Shown: positions 48,521 to 62,800, counted from the first letter of the stretch. The stretch: DNA of 64,000 bases from Pomacea canaliculata (GCF_003073045.1 NC_037593.1:9539525-9603524); one strand, 5' to 3'. Translations and numbers: made by a program. Notes: generated by a model not told the origin, from the letters alone.

Positions 48521-51500
48521 CTATCATGATAAAATTTTTATCAGTTTTGCTTGCTGATACATTATAATATCATATTTGGAATTCAACAAATACTGTTTTA
48601 TTTTTATTTTCCTCAGGCTTCATGAAGCAATGCCATTTGTTGTCCAACAATTACAGTTGCTTTGGAGTGAGCGTATGATTCGCCTCTTGTTTACTCCTCT
48701 TCTTGAGTATGTGCAACTAAACTCCACTATGCACCCACAAAGCAAAGGAGGATCTGGAGCCTCACCAACAAAAAGTGATTATAATTTTTGTGATTTTCAG
48801 CCTGACAGCCTTTAGGTACATATGTAAGCTTTGTTTATTTTGTAAAGACATTCTTCTGCTATAAGCACATTAATTTTGGGCCTAGAGAGAACAAATAGTG
48901 GTGGAGTGCCCAAAAGATGTCTGTGCAAGCACCAGGAGATATTTTTTTTTTTCAGATATCTTGAAGAAGGCATTTGAAAAAGCTGCATCAAAGACAAGTG
49001 GTCCCAAGATTAGACTTGAAAGTTCAATCTCTATGGCAACATTCTTGCCCTGTGCTTTATACAGAACTGCACTGCAGACTCTTACAGAACTTCGCATGGA
49101 CATTTTAGGAGGTACACTTTATATGCATATGTATGTGATGTTTTTTTTACCTGTTGTGTTCTCTCTTTCGCTCACACACACATGCACAGGCATGCACATA
49201 CACACTTGTAAGTACTTGCATGCAACTGGAGACATTTTGTGAACTGTATTTACAGACCAGGAATGGTATTCAGTTTTAGATGTACTCAGTTTCTAAGGGT
49301 AAAATTTTCACAAAATCATTTTTTAACAACTATTTCCTACTCTTTCTCCACAGATTATTGTGCCCCATTAAGGCTTATCTTCTGTGTAAAAACATAATGG
49401 GCACACAAGCCTTTAAAGTTTAAAGTTGCTCTCTATATCACTGAATACCTTATATTGTTCCTGTAAATAAAACTTTATTATAAATTCTTTTTCTTCAAGA
49501 CTCACCAGATGACATGACCATAAGAGATAAAGGGTTACAACTGCTCTTTAACTATTGAAAGTTGTCTCCCTGACAGTGACCTTGCATATACCTGGCATGT
49601 GGGATGCTCCGATGGTCAGGGAGCAGACAGTTATAAAGGCAACAGCAATGCTGATACAGCAGTTTCTTTAAAAAGGTGCCATTAAAGCTCTCAGTAATGT
49701 CTGCCATGTCACCTCCTAAATAAGACTTTTAGACAACAGTATCTTGATTGCATTCTGAAAGGCTAGAGGATTGCACCTAGATTATTAAGGTGAATGTTGG
49801 TGGCTTCTGAGGTTGCACTGTTCCAGCAGAAGAACTAAAAGCTGTCCAGGAAGATCTTGGTTGCTAATAGCATAAAGGACATGATCCCTGTCAGCAAGTG
49901 GGGATTACAGCCTGGAGAGTAGCATTGGGAAGGTGCCTGCACCTCTGTCTGGTATCCTGACAGCAGAAAAGGTGAAGCAAAGTCTGCCCTTGTCTTCTTT
50001 GGCCCTCCTTTTGGCCTGGACTTGACTGTGAGAGAGAAGAGAGCATTCTAAGACAAGAACATAGAAAATAAAATAACCAAGGGATTTCACTACTGGGTGG
50101 CCCCCAAAACTGCTGTGCTGGCTTTGCTTTTGCCTATCTCAGGGCTGCTCACCTGAGTAGCAGAGCACCCTGCATGCCAGACATGTGCTAACTCACTGTC
50201 GGGAAGACAATGTTCAATGATTAAAGAGTAGTTGTAACCCTTTATCTCCTATGGTCACAAACTGGTAATGTCAAAGAAGTTTATATTTTCTCATTCTTTC
50301 ATATTCTTTAAAACACTTGTAAAGCTTCCAGCCTAGATGTCTGTAATGACTGCTGCCCAACAGCCCATGAAAGGCAAATATTATTGCAACTCAAACAGAA
50401 TGTGATGTTTCAAAAATTTTGCATCTTGCAATGAATTGGAATCCCCCACAGAATTATTTTTTTTTACCTCCAATATGATGAGCATAGTACTTTAAAATAT
50501 TCTATAAAGATATAAGAGAACAAAAAATAAATTTTGTTTTGTTAGTAAATAGTTTTCATTGTGCTTTGTTCAGTTAGTATTCTGTGTATTTATTTCAGGG
50601 CTTAGCTACACTGACACTCTGTTGCCTATCTTGTGGCGGTTTTTGTGTGACTTGGGACCCACATGTGGGCTGAAGACATTTGTAGAGCTGATGTCACAGG
50701 CCCCTAACTCCACCATGCACCCTGTCTTCTCTCTTCTTACTCTCTTCTGTGAAACAGCAAGCCACCTCATCATGTAAGCAGTGCACCCTTAAGACAGTGG
50801 AGTCTCAATCTGCTACCCTCTCTTATGATCCCTACCCTTTGTCTATGGCATGGGATGGAAATTAGATTGTGGAAAGGAAACTTAAATCACAGAAGTTAAC
50901 GATCACATTTTTTTCTTTTTTTAATTTTGGAAGGTACAATCATATTTTGTTTAAAAATGTGCAAGCCGATGAAATCTGCCTGTTATAGATCACTGTGTTA
51001 AATGTTGCATGCTGATTATCAGCTGCAAAAAGTCTTTTCAGAAAGGAATACTTTTGTCACAAAAAGACTTTCTTTAAAAAAAAGTCATTAAAAATCTCCC
51101 AAAAGAAATAACAGTTCACTGACTACATAGCTAAGTTGTCTTAGACATGTTTTTCATCAGCTTTCATGAAACAAACTGAATAACGTTGCTGTCCTTTATA
51201 ACTTTTGAAAATCAAGACATTCCTGTATTTAGTTTTGTTTAATTTTTTTGGATTATCCAACAATTTCTGTAGAACACTTGATGACATGGAGCTGTATGAG
51301 CAGCAACATGTATTCCACATGGCTGACTACGTCAAAATGAGTGAATTCCTCAATCTTCTTGTGTTCAGAATTATCTGGCATTCATTAATAGGTATGTTTT
51401 CATGAAATTCCTATATTTATATGTATTACATATATATATATCTTATTCAATAATTGATTAATTATATAATTACTTATTTTTAAGTAAAATTGTAAAACTT

Positions 51501-54500
51501 TAAAAACTTCAAACGTCAGTGAAAGGAGGCCAAATTGTACACTCACCATTTTGGTAAAGCAAGTTGGTCCATGTCAAGACAATGCTAAAAATCGTTTGGT
51601 AGGAAAAATGTTTTGAGACTTTGAAAGAATTGATAAAATCCTTAAAATTTGGTGAAATTGACTCCCTGAAAAGAAATCTTCACATTTCAACAATGCACAA
51701 GTTATTTTCTTGTTTTTTGCTGTCCCTCTCTCCGTTGCTTGGTCTCTTACGTGAGTGGCTTGCTTTGAAGCTTCTGATTTTTCAACACTTTCATTTAACA
51801 TTCGCAGTATTAGCATACTGATCTTTTGCTTTTCTGACAGACATCCAGGTTGCATCCAGCAGTGATGCATTTAATGCAGCCTTAACGCTTCTCAGGATTC
51901 TCCGGGAAAGAGATGCAAGACGTAGTTTTGCTTCTTCCGAGCACTGGCTTGTCAGGTATAGTGCCCTTACCGCAACATTAGAAGCATTTGAATGGATATA
52001 AAATGTTGGTTAGTGTGTATCTAAAACATGTTGTCTGAAAAAAATTTAAATATGTCATTTGTAGATAAAAACATATTTTACAATCCAAGGGTGTGAAATT
52101 ATTGTGACATGTACTCTGTCAGCTCAAAAACTGTACCTGTTGTGCATTGGGAAAATGTTATTTGACAATGTTCCTGCTGCAGAGACATAAAACCAAGTCA
52201 CTTTGTGAGTGAACTGGAGCATGGAAAGAAGGCCGCTCAATTCCTTATGCAGCATGTTCCTCATATCATTCCATTTAGCGAGGTGAGGAATGCTCAGTCT
52301 GTTACATTGTTATTTGATTGAACTTTCATGGATATAATTGGCTCTGTAGTATGTCACTATGAGCATCTATTCAGCTCTCTTGTCTATGCTCTGTATGTGT
52401 GTGTGTGAGAGTAGTTATAATTCGAATGATGATGAATGAATTTATTTTGTTTATTTTTGAAGATGTATTTAATACCTACTGATAATTGTTCTTGTACAGC
52501 TTCATAGTCTGTCTTTATCTTGTTGGGGTAATGTGCTCTATAAATAAAATTATCCAGAATGGTAGCACTTTTGCTGGCATATGCCACAAATGGTGTTGTA
52601 AACATAGTGTTATAGATATGCATGTTGAAGTTTTCTTTAACCTCTCTACATACACAGTAGTTTGTAAAAAAGAGAAGTGAAAAGGTGGTGAAGTTTATTA
52701 GAAAGAAATTGGTTCACACTGACAGTTGTGGCATGGTTTATCATGGATGAGCTAGTTTGATGAAGGGAAGCACTCATCATGAGCATTTAAACAAATGTGC
52801 ATCTTCCTTGTAAATATGTTGCATGCTGCCAAATAATCAAACTTGCTTATAATAATTTTAAATAGCAAGAAAGTGATAATTATTTTCTTGATTATTGACG
52901 TATTGTTCTGCATTTTGCTTCATGCTTGTCACATTTCAGCGAGTCTTACTTTTCCGCAAGAATGTTCTGAAGGAAAAAGATGCACTAGGACTGACAGAAT
53001 CAGCCTGTACCTCACCACAGTCCACACTGATCACTGTTCATCGAAGTCGCATTGTGGAGGTTGGTTATAAATCCCTTTTTCCTTTAGCATCTTGTCTCCC
53101 CCCTCCTTTATCTCTGAAAAGGGCAATTATCTCCCATTAAACATTTTGTTTTGTATCCAAAATACAAAATTGTATCTGTGCCTTCAAAATACTGCTAGAT
53201 GTGAAATGAAGTAATTGGAAAGTATTTACTTAACTGGGTCATAGTGGTAAGCTTCATGCTGCGGTGATATTAAAGAGGAGTTTATTATAAAAAGTCACTC
53301 ATAGCCATCTCAGTTTGGTTTTTACTCTGCTGATTAAATTTCTGAAACAATTAAGGCTTATTACCCCCCTCTCAGCACCCCACATTTGCATGCACATCCA
53401 CTCACAGGTGTGTGCATATCTGCCTCATGCAAACCCACACAAACATCTGCTGTTTTCATTTTGAACATTGTAACTGACTTGGCCACTAAACCTTTTTTAT
53501 ATTTGGAATAGGATGGATATCGCCAGCTGGCACAACTACAGTCTAGAAGCCTGAAAGGACTTATTCGAGTGAAGTTCATCAATGAACATGTATGGAATTT
53601 TCTAAGAGATTTTCAGATTTACTGTGATAAGTTAATTTGTTTAATTATGTTTGACATTTTTTTTACATTCATTTTCCTTTGCTTTTGACTTTTGAATGAA
53701 CTTTGTAAAGATCTCGGTTAAAATTTGTATCTTAGCAAATGGCTGAATGTATGCCATGTCCTCTCTGCCAAACTTTTGTTCTGCTTGTGCCGTCTCTTTG
53801 ATTTATTTTATTTGCTATGGAGTGTATTGCGACATGTATAATGAATGCTTTGATATTTGGACTGCAAGTTGTTGTTCATGTTGTGTGGATGCTGCCCTGT
53901 GGTGTGCAGGACATGGTCTGCTGAATACCAACATTTTTTTCATCTTATTTTGATGTAATAACTTCTTCTGTCATTTGTGAAGTGCCTTGAGATGTACACA
54001 GGCCAGGATAAGGCATTATACAAGCAAACACTTATTATTATTAAAGAATGATACAAATAAAAGAGAATAAGTTTAAGGTTAAACATTGTTATTTAGATTT
54101 ATAATCTATATATTTTACATTTGAAACAACATTAGACAGTGAAATATGCTGAAGCAGTGTGTAACATCGCAAATTCCAACTTATACAGGGATTGGATGAA
54201 GCAGGTATTGACCAGGATGGTGTGTTCAAGGAATTCCTTGAAGAGACTATTTCAAGAGTTTTTGATCCAGGTTTAAATCTGTTTAAGGTAAGTATCCAGT
54301 TTTATGAATTAAACTCTTTAGAGAATACTGCAAAATTATGAGTCAGCCACATTTCCAACTTAGTAGGTTGACAATTATTAGTTGTAAGTTACAAGTCAGA
54401 GTTTGTGATTATCGTAGATGATCATGAGTGAACAGTTAAATAAAAGAGTCTGAAAGATAAAAGGTGCAAACAGCTATTGACATGTATCTAGATGTGCAGC

Positions 54501-57500
54501 TCTGTGCCTGATGCAAACCCTTGTTCCTTTCAAAAGCTCAGAACATTCAGTAGTCAGACATCCTTAATTGTGCGTTCCACAGGTGACATCCGAACAAAAG
54601 CTGTACCCATCGTCCACATCCTACATTCAGGAGAATCATCTTCAACTCTTTGAGTTTATTGGAAAGATGCTGGGCAAAGCAGTCTATGAAGTATGCATTT
54701 GTGTTACTATTGTTACACTTGTATGAATGCATACCTCTCTCACTCTGTCTCTGTGTTTGCAAGTGAGTGTATTTATGACACTTTTGTGAACTTGCACTTG
54801 GTACATATCTGTTAAAAACATCTATGTTGCTTGCTGTACAGGTTATACAACTTTATTCTCATCTTAGCTTACTAAGGCATGTTTTGGAGAACATAGACTT
54901 CTGTTTCAGGGTATTGTTGTGGATGTTCCATTTGCACCTTTTTTCCTGACACAAATGCTTGGGCATCAGCAGAGCTGCACCTACAGTTCCCTGGATGAGC
55001 TTCCCTCTCTTGATGCTGACTTGGCAAAAAGCCTGACCTACATAAAGGTAGAGTTGGTTTGAGTCTCGTGCAGTAACAGCACAAGCTTGCAGTTAGCAGA
55101 TAGAGCAACCCTTCATCACATCCCACACTCACCACATACACATCCTGCACACACTCAGTGAGGCTGAACTGATGCAACAAGTTCAAAGTTAACCCTCTAG
55201 CTTCTGACCTGGAGCTAAATGGCATGAGGAACTCATTGGTCACTATAATTATCATTGTGTTTATTGTGCAGTACACACAAGGTTAAACTTGTTATTGTGG
55301 CAGATATGTTGAACTAAGATGTCTTCACACACTATTCATTATTGGTAATACTTTTTGCAGCATTATGAAGGTGATGTCAGTGACCTAGACTTGACCTTTT
55401 CTTGTGATGAAGACTGTATGGGTCGATTGGAAACACATGAGCTGGTGGCTGGTGGTCGAGCTATTCCCGTGACAAATGAAAACAAGTTGGTTATTATTAG
55501 TAACAATGTATTTTCTGTAACTTCGTCTCCAGTTAATTGTCCCATTTTGATTCAAAGACCGATAAAGACTTTGAATATTCGGATTTTTAATATTTTGTTG
55601 CTAATATTTAATGATTATGCTACTTACCTGAAGATAGATGATGATTGCTCAGGTCTGCTCATGTGGACCATAGGGATATGCCATGCATCATACTAGACAA
55701 ATCAGGGTGCTGGTTCTTTTCCTTCTCTGGCCCCATTGTCTGGAATGTCCTACCATTTCTTGAAACTATCTTCAAAGCTTTTATGGCAATTCATAAGATC
55801 CATTTCTTTCATGAACATTTGTAGTAGATGAGAACTTCTTTTTTCTTTATTTTGAAAGATTTGTCTTATCCAAACCAATGCTTCACTATAAACAGCATTA
55901 CCATTAATTCCTTGTTGCTCCTTTGAGGAGCATAGGGCCACAACACCTCACCAGCAGACCCAGTTTTGGGCAGCCCCCTTAGCATTATCATTACAAGATA
56001 GTATTTCTCTGATTTCATTTTTGTATATAAACTCAGTGACTCGGGCTTGGAATCTTATTGACTAATCAAAGTGTTATTTGGGGCAACCCCATCATCATTA
56101 AGCCCAAGTACCACTCAGGCCAGTGTTCTGCTGCCATTTAGCAGCAACAGTTTTTAAGGGGGGAAATGGAACTCTTAAGGTTAAGAGACAAATCTAAGTT
56201 GCGCATCTTTCTAAATGCTCTGAAGGACTGTGCATCAATGGTTGCTTCCAGGATTCGTTACGTACACTTGATGGCCCACTTCAGAATGTTTCGTCAAATC
56301 AAGGACCAGACACTGGCATTTATTCGTGGGTTCAAAGCTGTGGTGCACACAGAGTGGTTATGCATGTTCTCAGCCCCTGAACTGCAGAAACTGATCTCAG
56401 GTGATACAGATGCACTGGACATGGAGGATCTCAGGTGAGAAAGCTAGGGAAAGATGCAAAAAGAATTCTATACTGATGTCTGCTTCTAAAATCCTCTGGG
56501 TAAATGGACGACAGTCATTGTGTAACATAGAGCAATATCTCTGGGTCTGGACGCTGCATCGTGATTGGGATACCAAAAGTCTTTGATTCCCCCTTTTCTT
56601 CACCATGGGTAATAACTTACCCTTATTTGATGAACATGGTTCCAGTTTGTCAAGTGTATAATATGCTGCCAAAAAAAGTAACCAAAATTGCTGTATAAAT
56701 TAATTGTAGGCATCCAGTGCATGGCCACAAACATTTATTAAGTTTTGGAAACTCTTGCCCTGATGAGAGAGGCAGCTTTGGAGGGTCTGTAAGTACCCGT
56801 GTCTACTATTAGGTGTACTAATCCATCTGAATATAGAAAATCTTTTTCACAGGAGGCACACACATTATTATGGTGGCTACCACAACAACCACAAGGTGAT
56901 CAACTGGCTTTGGGATATCCTTAGCCATGACTTCAACCAAGAGGAGCGTAGCCTTTTTCTGAAGGTAAAGTTTGTTGGGGTTGGGGATGGGAGCAGTTGA
57001 CTTAAGGTTATTTTTTTCAGCAGTTTCTCACATACGTTATCCAGAAAATGGTTACTTGTGCAATAGAATGATCATAAAATAAAGTGTTATTCAGGTTTTT
57101 TTAGGAGAGTATTAGAGTAGTTGACACAGTATGACTATGTGCATCAACATCCCAAGTCTTCCAACATTAAAAAGCATCCAGTTTGAAAATGCAGAAATGC
57201 AGTCTCATGTATGTAATACCTTGATGGAGTTTTTGATGAATGTCATTTAACCTACAGAAGTATGTCCATTGTATCACAGTAACAATCTGTATTCATCAAC
57301 TACCACTGCTGACATAACATGTGAATTAGGCCGACATACCTCAGGCATGATGAGGCAGGTTAGGGATCTTCTTGGGGTAAAGTAACATCAGGGGAAATCC
57401 ATTCTGCCCCAACTTGTGCAAAAGGCAAGGTTGATGAGATAACAAATCTAGACTGTATAAGTTTCATCTTATAATAGTGTAGCAGCATCGTGGAAGCTAA

Positions 57501-58190
57501 GAAAAATGTAATGGTGGCATGTACTTGTTTTTCCTTGGAGCTGTTGCTGCAATCTTGTTATCAAGCACTGTGCACTTGTCAGTCTTTTGACTGATGTCAT
57601 GGTAGGAAATGCATCAATTATGTGAGATATTTAAGTAGCTGTCATCACAATTGACATGCATTTATGATCAAAGTCACATACATTGTCCCCAGTTTGTGAC
57701 AAGCTGTTCCAAGCCACCTTTACTGGGCTTTGCTCACTTGGAGCCTCCATTTTCCATCCGATGTGTGGAAGTTTGTGATGACCAGGTATGTTGCGATACA
57801 GCAGACAGCAAATGTAAAAAATTTTTAAACAAGAATTATTATTACTGTGTAATGAATGTTAGACATTTTTGGTTTAATCTTCGTTACAAACATGTTTTTC
57901 TTTACTTTTAAAGGGGGAAAAAAACTACGAAGTTAAAATGTTAGTAGCAGTAAGGGTTTATTACATTATTTTTTTCGATTGCACTTCTTACTTTTCAGGA
58001 CACCGGGGATACGGTTGGCTCTGTTCTAAAAGGTTTTTTCAACATCAAGAAGAAAGATGCAGGTGGTAGGCTACCCACCTCTTCCACCTGCTTCAACCTC
58101 CTGAAGTTGCCCAATTACTCCAAAAAATCAGTTTTACGTGACAAATTGCGCTATGCTATCCATTCTCACTCTGGATTTGAAATATCATGA
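41278..58190 (+). CDS. UBE3B: HECT-type ubiquitin-protein ligase E3B
   Basis: Thirty coding exons join in phase to 1072 residues (human 1068): 41278-41403, 42083-42132, 43014-43084, 43512-43576, 43797-43853, 44267-44371, 44821-44920, 45417-45502, 45937-46019, 46183-46288, 46744-46864, 47302-47336, 47724-47753, 48180-48292, 48617-48774, 48956-49111, 50599-50773, 51273-51391, 51841-51955, 52183-52282, 52940-53059, 53512-53589, 54189-54287, 54583-54690, 54910-55047, 55361-55485, 56252-56434, 56853-56964, 57693-57785, 57999-58190. An IQ motif near 38-58 ([18 protein letters not shown]) would bind calmodulin. The HECT domain spans about 710-1072, with [44 protein letters not shown] and the catalytic TCF loop ([16 protein letters not shown], Cys1040). 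The enzyme forms a thioester with ubiquitin on that cysteine. Key residues look intact. Two exons are very short (35 and 30 nt). UBE3B ends tail to tail with RNF10. Confidence 0.96.
46445..46535 (-). mobile_element. Degenerate tRNA-like SINE in UBE3B intron 11
   Basis: On the minus strand an A-box-like TGTAGCTTGGTAAATAAAGC precedes GAGTGAAAGGTCGCC and CCGGTGACTCAAAATC. The layout (GTAGCT...AAAGCACTTGAGT...GGTCG) resembles a tRNA-derived SINE head. No second copy was found in the window. Confidence 0.4.
47422..47705. repeat. Minisatellite, about 3.5 units of roughly 78 bp
   Basis: Successive units begin with GTTACTATA and contain a second TTACTATA, a CATGCATA-like block and a TCATAAAA-to-TTGCTTCAAG block. 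Two full units are exactly 26 codons in one frame. It lies in UBE3B intron 12 (47337-47723) and ends about 20 bases before the 30-nt microexon. Confidence 0.75.
48484..48520. repeat. (GAT)n microsatellite
   Basis: About 12 perfect GAT/ATG repeats lie in UBE3B intron 14. Confidence 0.9.
49504..50266. mobile_element. Non-autonomous DNA element with long terminal inverted repeats
   Basis: The arms at 49516-49551 and 50221-50256 are inverted copies with 34 of 36 identical positions (GACCAT, AGAGATAAAGGGTTACAAC, CTCTTTAA). Pairing continues inward with substitutions through TTGTCT and GACAGTGA to about 49627 and 50150, so each arm is roughly 110 bp. Outer ends read ACCAGATGAC on the left and ACTGGT on the right. 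The 763-bp element has no transposase frame and lies in UBE3B intron 16 (between the exons ending 49111 and starting 50599). Confidence 0.8.
53960..54050 (+). repeat. Possible retroposon 3' tail
   Basis: GTGCCTTGAGATGTACACAG, then GATAAGGCATTATACAAGC and a TTATTATTATT end resemble the 3' termini of common animal non-LTR elements. It sits in UBE3B intron 23. Confidence 0.4.
55690..55830 (+). mobile_element. LINE reverse-transcriptase C-terminal remnant
   Basis: One frame reads [20 protein letters not shown] and continues [12 protein letters not shown] to a stop. The SGPxxWNxLP motif is the usual end of the ORF2 protein in CR1/Jockey-like elements. Only this short remnant is visible, in UBE3B intron 26 (55486-56251). 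Confidence 0.5.
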
Positions 58191-59896
58191 TCATTTTTGC
58201 ATTACAACGATCTCTGATACGGAGCAGAGGGACTTGGTGAGCAATAGAGGGGTCACAAAATTTGGCTTCAGCAGTGCACTGGTGAACTACTAAGCTAAGT
58301 GATCGTCTTATACTTTTTAAAAATTTAAAATGATCGTTATTAATTTGTTAAATGTTGGAATGAAAAGATGGTATCAAAAGTTACCATTTCTTTGATCAGC
58401 AGACATACTTTCAATATACTTGAACTGTTATCTTGGCCACAGTTTGTTGTGGTAACTGAAGGAGGAAGATAATTATCCAGTATCAATGCTCTTGTACAGC
58501 AAAAAAATTATTTAAACAGTGAGTCAGCCCTCACTCAGTTTTCTCTTCGTGCATCAAAACAATTTCTACCAAAAAAAAAATTATTTAAAAAAACCTGCAA
58601 TGTGCAATATATCTCAGCCAACAGGCAAGCTTATTGAATTGTACACATCGTAGTAATTCATGACAGTCACTGATGTAAAATAAACAATGCAAAGACTTCA
58701 GCCATTAGTACAGGGTGATCTTGTGACCTTACAGTTGTAGGGTAGTGAGGTTTTCGAACCTTCATATAGGGTCAGCTTTTGGGCGGTGCCCATCTCCCTT
58801 GCTGCCTTTTATTCCCACAACCTTCTCCAAAAAGTCAGGTACCCACTCCACAGCTGGGGAGTATGCTGCATACACAGATGTCAAACCAACTGGTGTATGC
58901 TCTCTTGAGACTACATGCAGTTGCTCAAACCATAGACTCTCTGCCTCTCTGGTTAATGATGTATCAGATCCTTTGTAGATTTTTAAAAATTTTAGATTCA
59001 TGGGTTAGTGAAACACAGGTGTTATAGGGTATTGTTGTAAATGGTGAAAGTTGGGGTACGAGATTTCTAGAAAATATTTACACTTTCAAGGTAGCTTGAG
59101 TAGTCACAAGTCTTCAAGGAAAAAAAAAAAAAAAGTAAAAACATTTTATCTGATTTTTGTGCAGCAAGAGAAGTGGATTTGATATTAAGTCTCTGCTAAC
59201 TGTTATCAAGAGTGCGAGATCCCAGAAGACTACATGATGACCCTAATTATAATTTTTGTGTTGTAGGTCTTGTGCTACATGTTTGTCTTCCAGCAACAAC
59301 ACTTGATTGCAAAAAGCACCAAAAAAATTTCAAAAGAAAATCAACTGGATAATCTTTTATTTTCCTTCTTTAAAATTTGTATGTACATTAAAAAAATGGA
59401 CTGGAAAAAGAGCAGACGCAACGACAACTCAAAATCATTTGCTTTGCCCTCCCAACTTAGATTGCTATAAATGGCATACTACTCACCAGTGTATACAGCA
59501 TATAGTGTACCCATAACGGTAGGATTAATCATGAAGCCATTGCATATTTAAAATATTTTCAACAAATAATTTTATTGAGCTATTTACTGAACATTTAAAT
59601 ATACTTCCAGGAAATTTTTTAACCTTTTTAAAGTCAACGTTGTGGAAAACGTGGTTTTTATCTGATAACGATTTGATCTTTAAGGGAAATCAATTTGTAT
59701 TCTTTCTGAATATACCAAATGCTGTCATTTTTTTTTATGTCTGGAAAGGGAGCAGAGGGACACAAGCAGTTTATTAAACAGAAACAAGAACAAAAAACTC
59801 GCTTTTCCACCAAGAATTCTGCAGCAAGCACCAAATTCATCTGCATTTCATATTTAATGTGCATCATCAAAGAAGGGATATTTTTTTTTGTCCCAC
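58191..59896. other. Convergent intergenic region with UBE3B and RNF10 3' ends
   Basis: No coding exon is supported between the UBE3B stop and the RNF10 stop. AATAAA at 58679-58684 is a candidate UBE3B polyadenylation signal. TTTATT at 59571-59576 is AATAAA on the minus strand and could serve RNF10. An A-rich run lies near 59120. Confidence 0.5.
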
Positions 59897-62800
59897 TTAA
59901 CGTCTCATCATAGATGTTGAAAACAGAAGTTTCTTTTCCTTCTTCTTCTTGCCAGATGTTTTTTTAGAATTTGAAACTGCAAAGTACCGGAAAACTTTGA
60001 TGAAACTTTAAGCTACAAGACTGAGTAGTATATAAGTGCTTAAAAGAGCCTTATTATAGTAATACAAGAACAGAAAAATTTAGATGTGACATACCAGTAT
60101 TTCCAGATTCCAGCGTATCAAGTGCTTTCTGGATTGCTTCACCAAAGGATTCGCTGAACAATGGAACATGTGTTTCCTCATCACTATCATTGCAAGTCTT
60201 CTCATGCGGCAGCAACTTTGAGCTGGAGGAGGTAGCAGCAGAGTGCACGCTGGTTTTGTGACGACTTTCAAAGACAGCTGGGGAGGGCTGTTTTGCTTTT
60301 TTTAGAGCCTGATAACACGCACAGATTTTCAAAGTGCTTTAAGCAACTTTTAACATTTGTCTGTTACAATACCTATCTTTTCATGTGCAGGCTTCTCATG
60401 GATGCAGGTCTACCGTCTACCTATAGGGTTATACACAGATTTTTTTTTATTTGGGAGGGGGTGAGGGAAGAAGGTGCTTGATACCAATACTAACTTTAGT
60501 AACAGGAAAAAAATAAAATAAAAAATAAAAATAACGCGCCTCTAGGACATTACTTACTGCAGCAAAAGAGAAAGAAGTCTGTTCATTAGTGGCATCTTCA
60601 TTTCCTTTAGGAATAGTTTCTGCCATGCAGGTAGTTGGCCCTTAAAAATGAATACAAAGGCAGACTTGAATACCCGATTATTTTGTAGTGGTTAGTACAC
60701 CAGTTTCAAGAACACCCCCCACCCCCAAAATAAATAAAACCACCACCACCACCGAACCACCCCATTGATTCCTCCATTGGGCTCTGAACCACTCATTTAT
60801 ATTTTAGATTTGTCAATGTACTTCTGTTCAAGGTAGACTAAAAGATTCATATACTCGATGAAATGATTCAGAAAGAATAGACGATTTGTTGCTGTCATGT
60901 GTGATGCCATGACCTAAAATTTACAGAGGGACGCCAAAAAAAAAAAAAAAAAGAAAAAAAAAGAAATGCAACTGGCAATTTTGTCACACTTCAAAGTATC
61001 AAAACAATAAAGCTGTCATCAATTAAGTTTCAAAATATTGATTAGCAAGCAATTTTAGGGTGACTGTGAAGGAAAAAATAAAAACTTCAGAAATTAATTC
61101 TGTGATGTTTTTAAAGTTTTAAGGCTTTAGCCCTCTGTGTTTGTTTTTTTAAAAATAAAATTAGAAAGATTTTCTAATATTTTACCTTAAAAATAAGCAT
61201 CATCATCATCATCATAACCAAAATGCCATAGTTTTTACAATAAAAAGCTGAGAGTTTGAACAGCTGTTTTAACCAGACAGCAGTATAGGAAAGAAAAATA
61301 GTCTGAGTGAACACCTTACCAGGGGGATCAGTGAATGCACCAACATCACGGCTATCATCTGACAGACTTAAGGAAAGTTGTAATTCCTCAGCAGTTACTG
61401 GTGGCGCTGGAAAATGTTCTGGGTTGTCAAGAGATAACCTCAGTTCAGGATCTGTTGAGACACAATTACCGTACCCTATATGACAAGCTAAAACCAAAAA
61501 TTATACCAGAATCCCTGGAATACAGCTGAAAAAAAAAAAATCATCTTCAACTTTGTTCACAAGATATTACATGTGAACAGAAAATTACCAGCCATTAACA
61601 CCAAACAGAACGACTGTTTGGGTTATTTGGACATTGAAATTCTGCATTTCTTGAGCTAAAGTAGCAGTTTTTCAGAACCACGAGAAATGCAGACTGTCGG
61701 CGTCGGAATAATCCTGTCACTCATTCACTCTCTGACTGGTGTTGACTGCGGGCAGCCTTGTAAATGGTGCACTAGCATGACATAGTACACTGTTATGGCA
61801 CTCGTTGATGATCACAGGTGCAAATCGTAGCAGATACTTAACGAATGGGTTTTGGAGGTTGAATTTTACAGGTCAACTTTATACCACCTATACCAACTGA
61901 TATCTGGAAAAAACTCAAACCATTCAGGATGGTCTTTAAGGACTACCTTTGCTCTTTAACCAAATTATTGCCCCTGTGCTAGCTGTCGGATGCATTACAG
62001 ACCACTATAAAATGCTCTGCAAGAAAGAGCTGAGCGGTCTTGGTTAATCCACCACACCAATATGGAGAGGCTGGGATGGCATTTGCATTGGGTAGAATGG
62101 TAAGTAACGAAAAACGAATTTACATAGAAAATTTAATTTCTTCTTGAATTTTACCAGATGACCTGACTAGGAGAATAAATATCATAAAGTTAGCTCTACC
62201 AAGCCTGGTAGAAAGCACCAGAGATACAGAGCACCACTTAATGGAGGTCACGATGGTGGCCAGGGCCAAATTTAGATGACAGGCCAGCTCCTTATGCACC
62301 TGGACTTTAAACTGGCAAGACACTGGAGGTGACAGCCATAAATATCTTTAATGACAAGCTTGATCCAGAAGAATATGTTCTGATCATGGACGTGCCTAAG
62401 GTATGGAAGAACCCCGGGACTGTCACAGAAGACTGGACCTGCACAGATAAATCTCCAAGAAGTCACTGGGTCATCGCATCCGGAAGATGGCAGGAGCTGG
62501 ATCACTACTGGTGAGAAGCCCAATGAGGTGAAGTCGCTCTTAAGCTGTTATCTGCTGAAATGACAGGAAAGTGGAGGCTTCTGACAGGATGGTGAAAACC
62601 ACTCTCAACTGGTTGTGTGTAGTCTGGAATTGTATTCTAAGAACGAAGGATTGAAGATGTTAGTCTGACTTGAGTAGGCTGACCAGCCAACACAGATCCT
62701 TCACCCACCAGAGACATCCTTGCATAAGAATGCCTGAATGCAGCCAGGCCCATTAAACCCACAAACCAGGGGCAATCATTCATTTGGTTAAAGAGCAGTT

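Noticed and set aside
48309..48527. Minus-strand frame with a poly-isoleucine start
   Set aside because: It is the translation of the GAT microsatellite.
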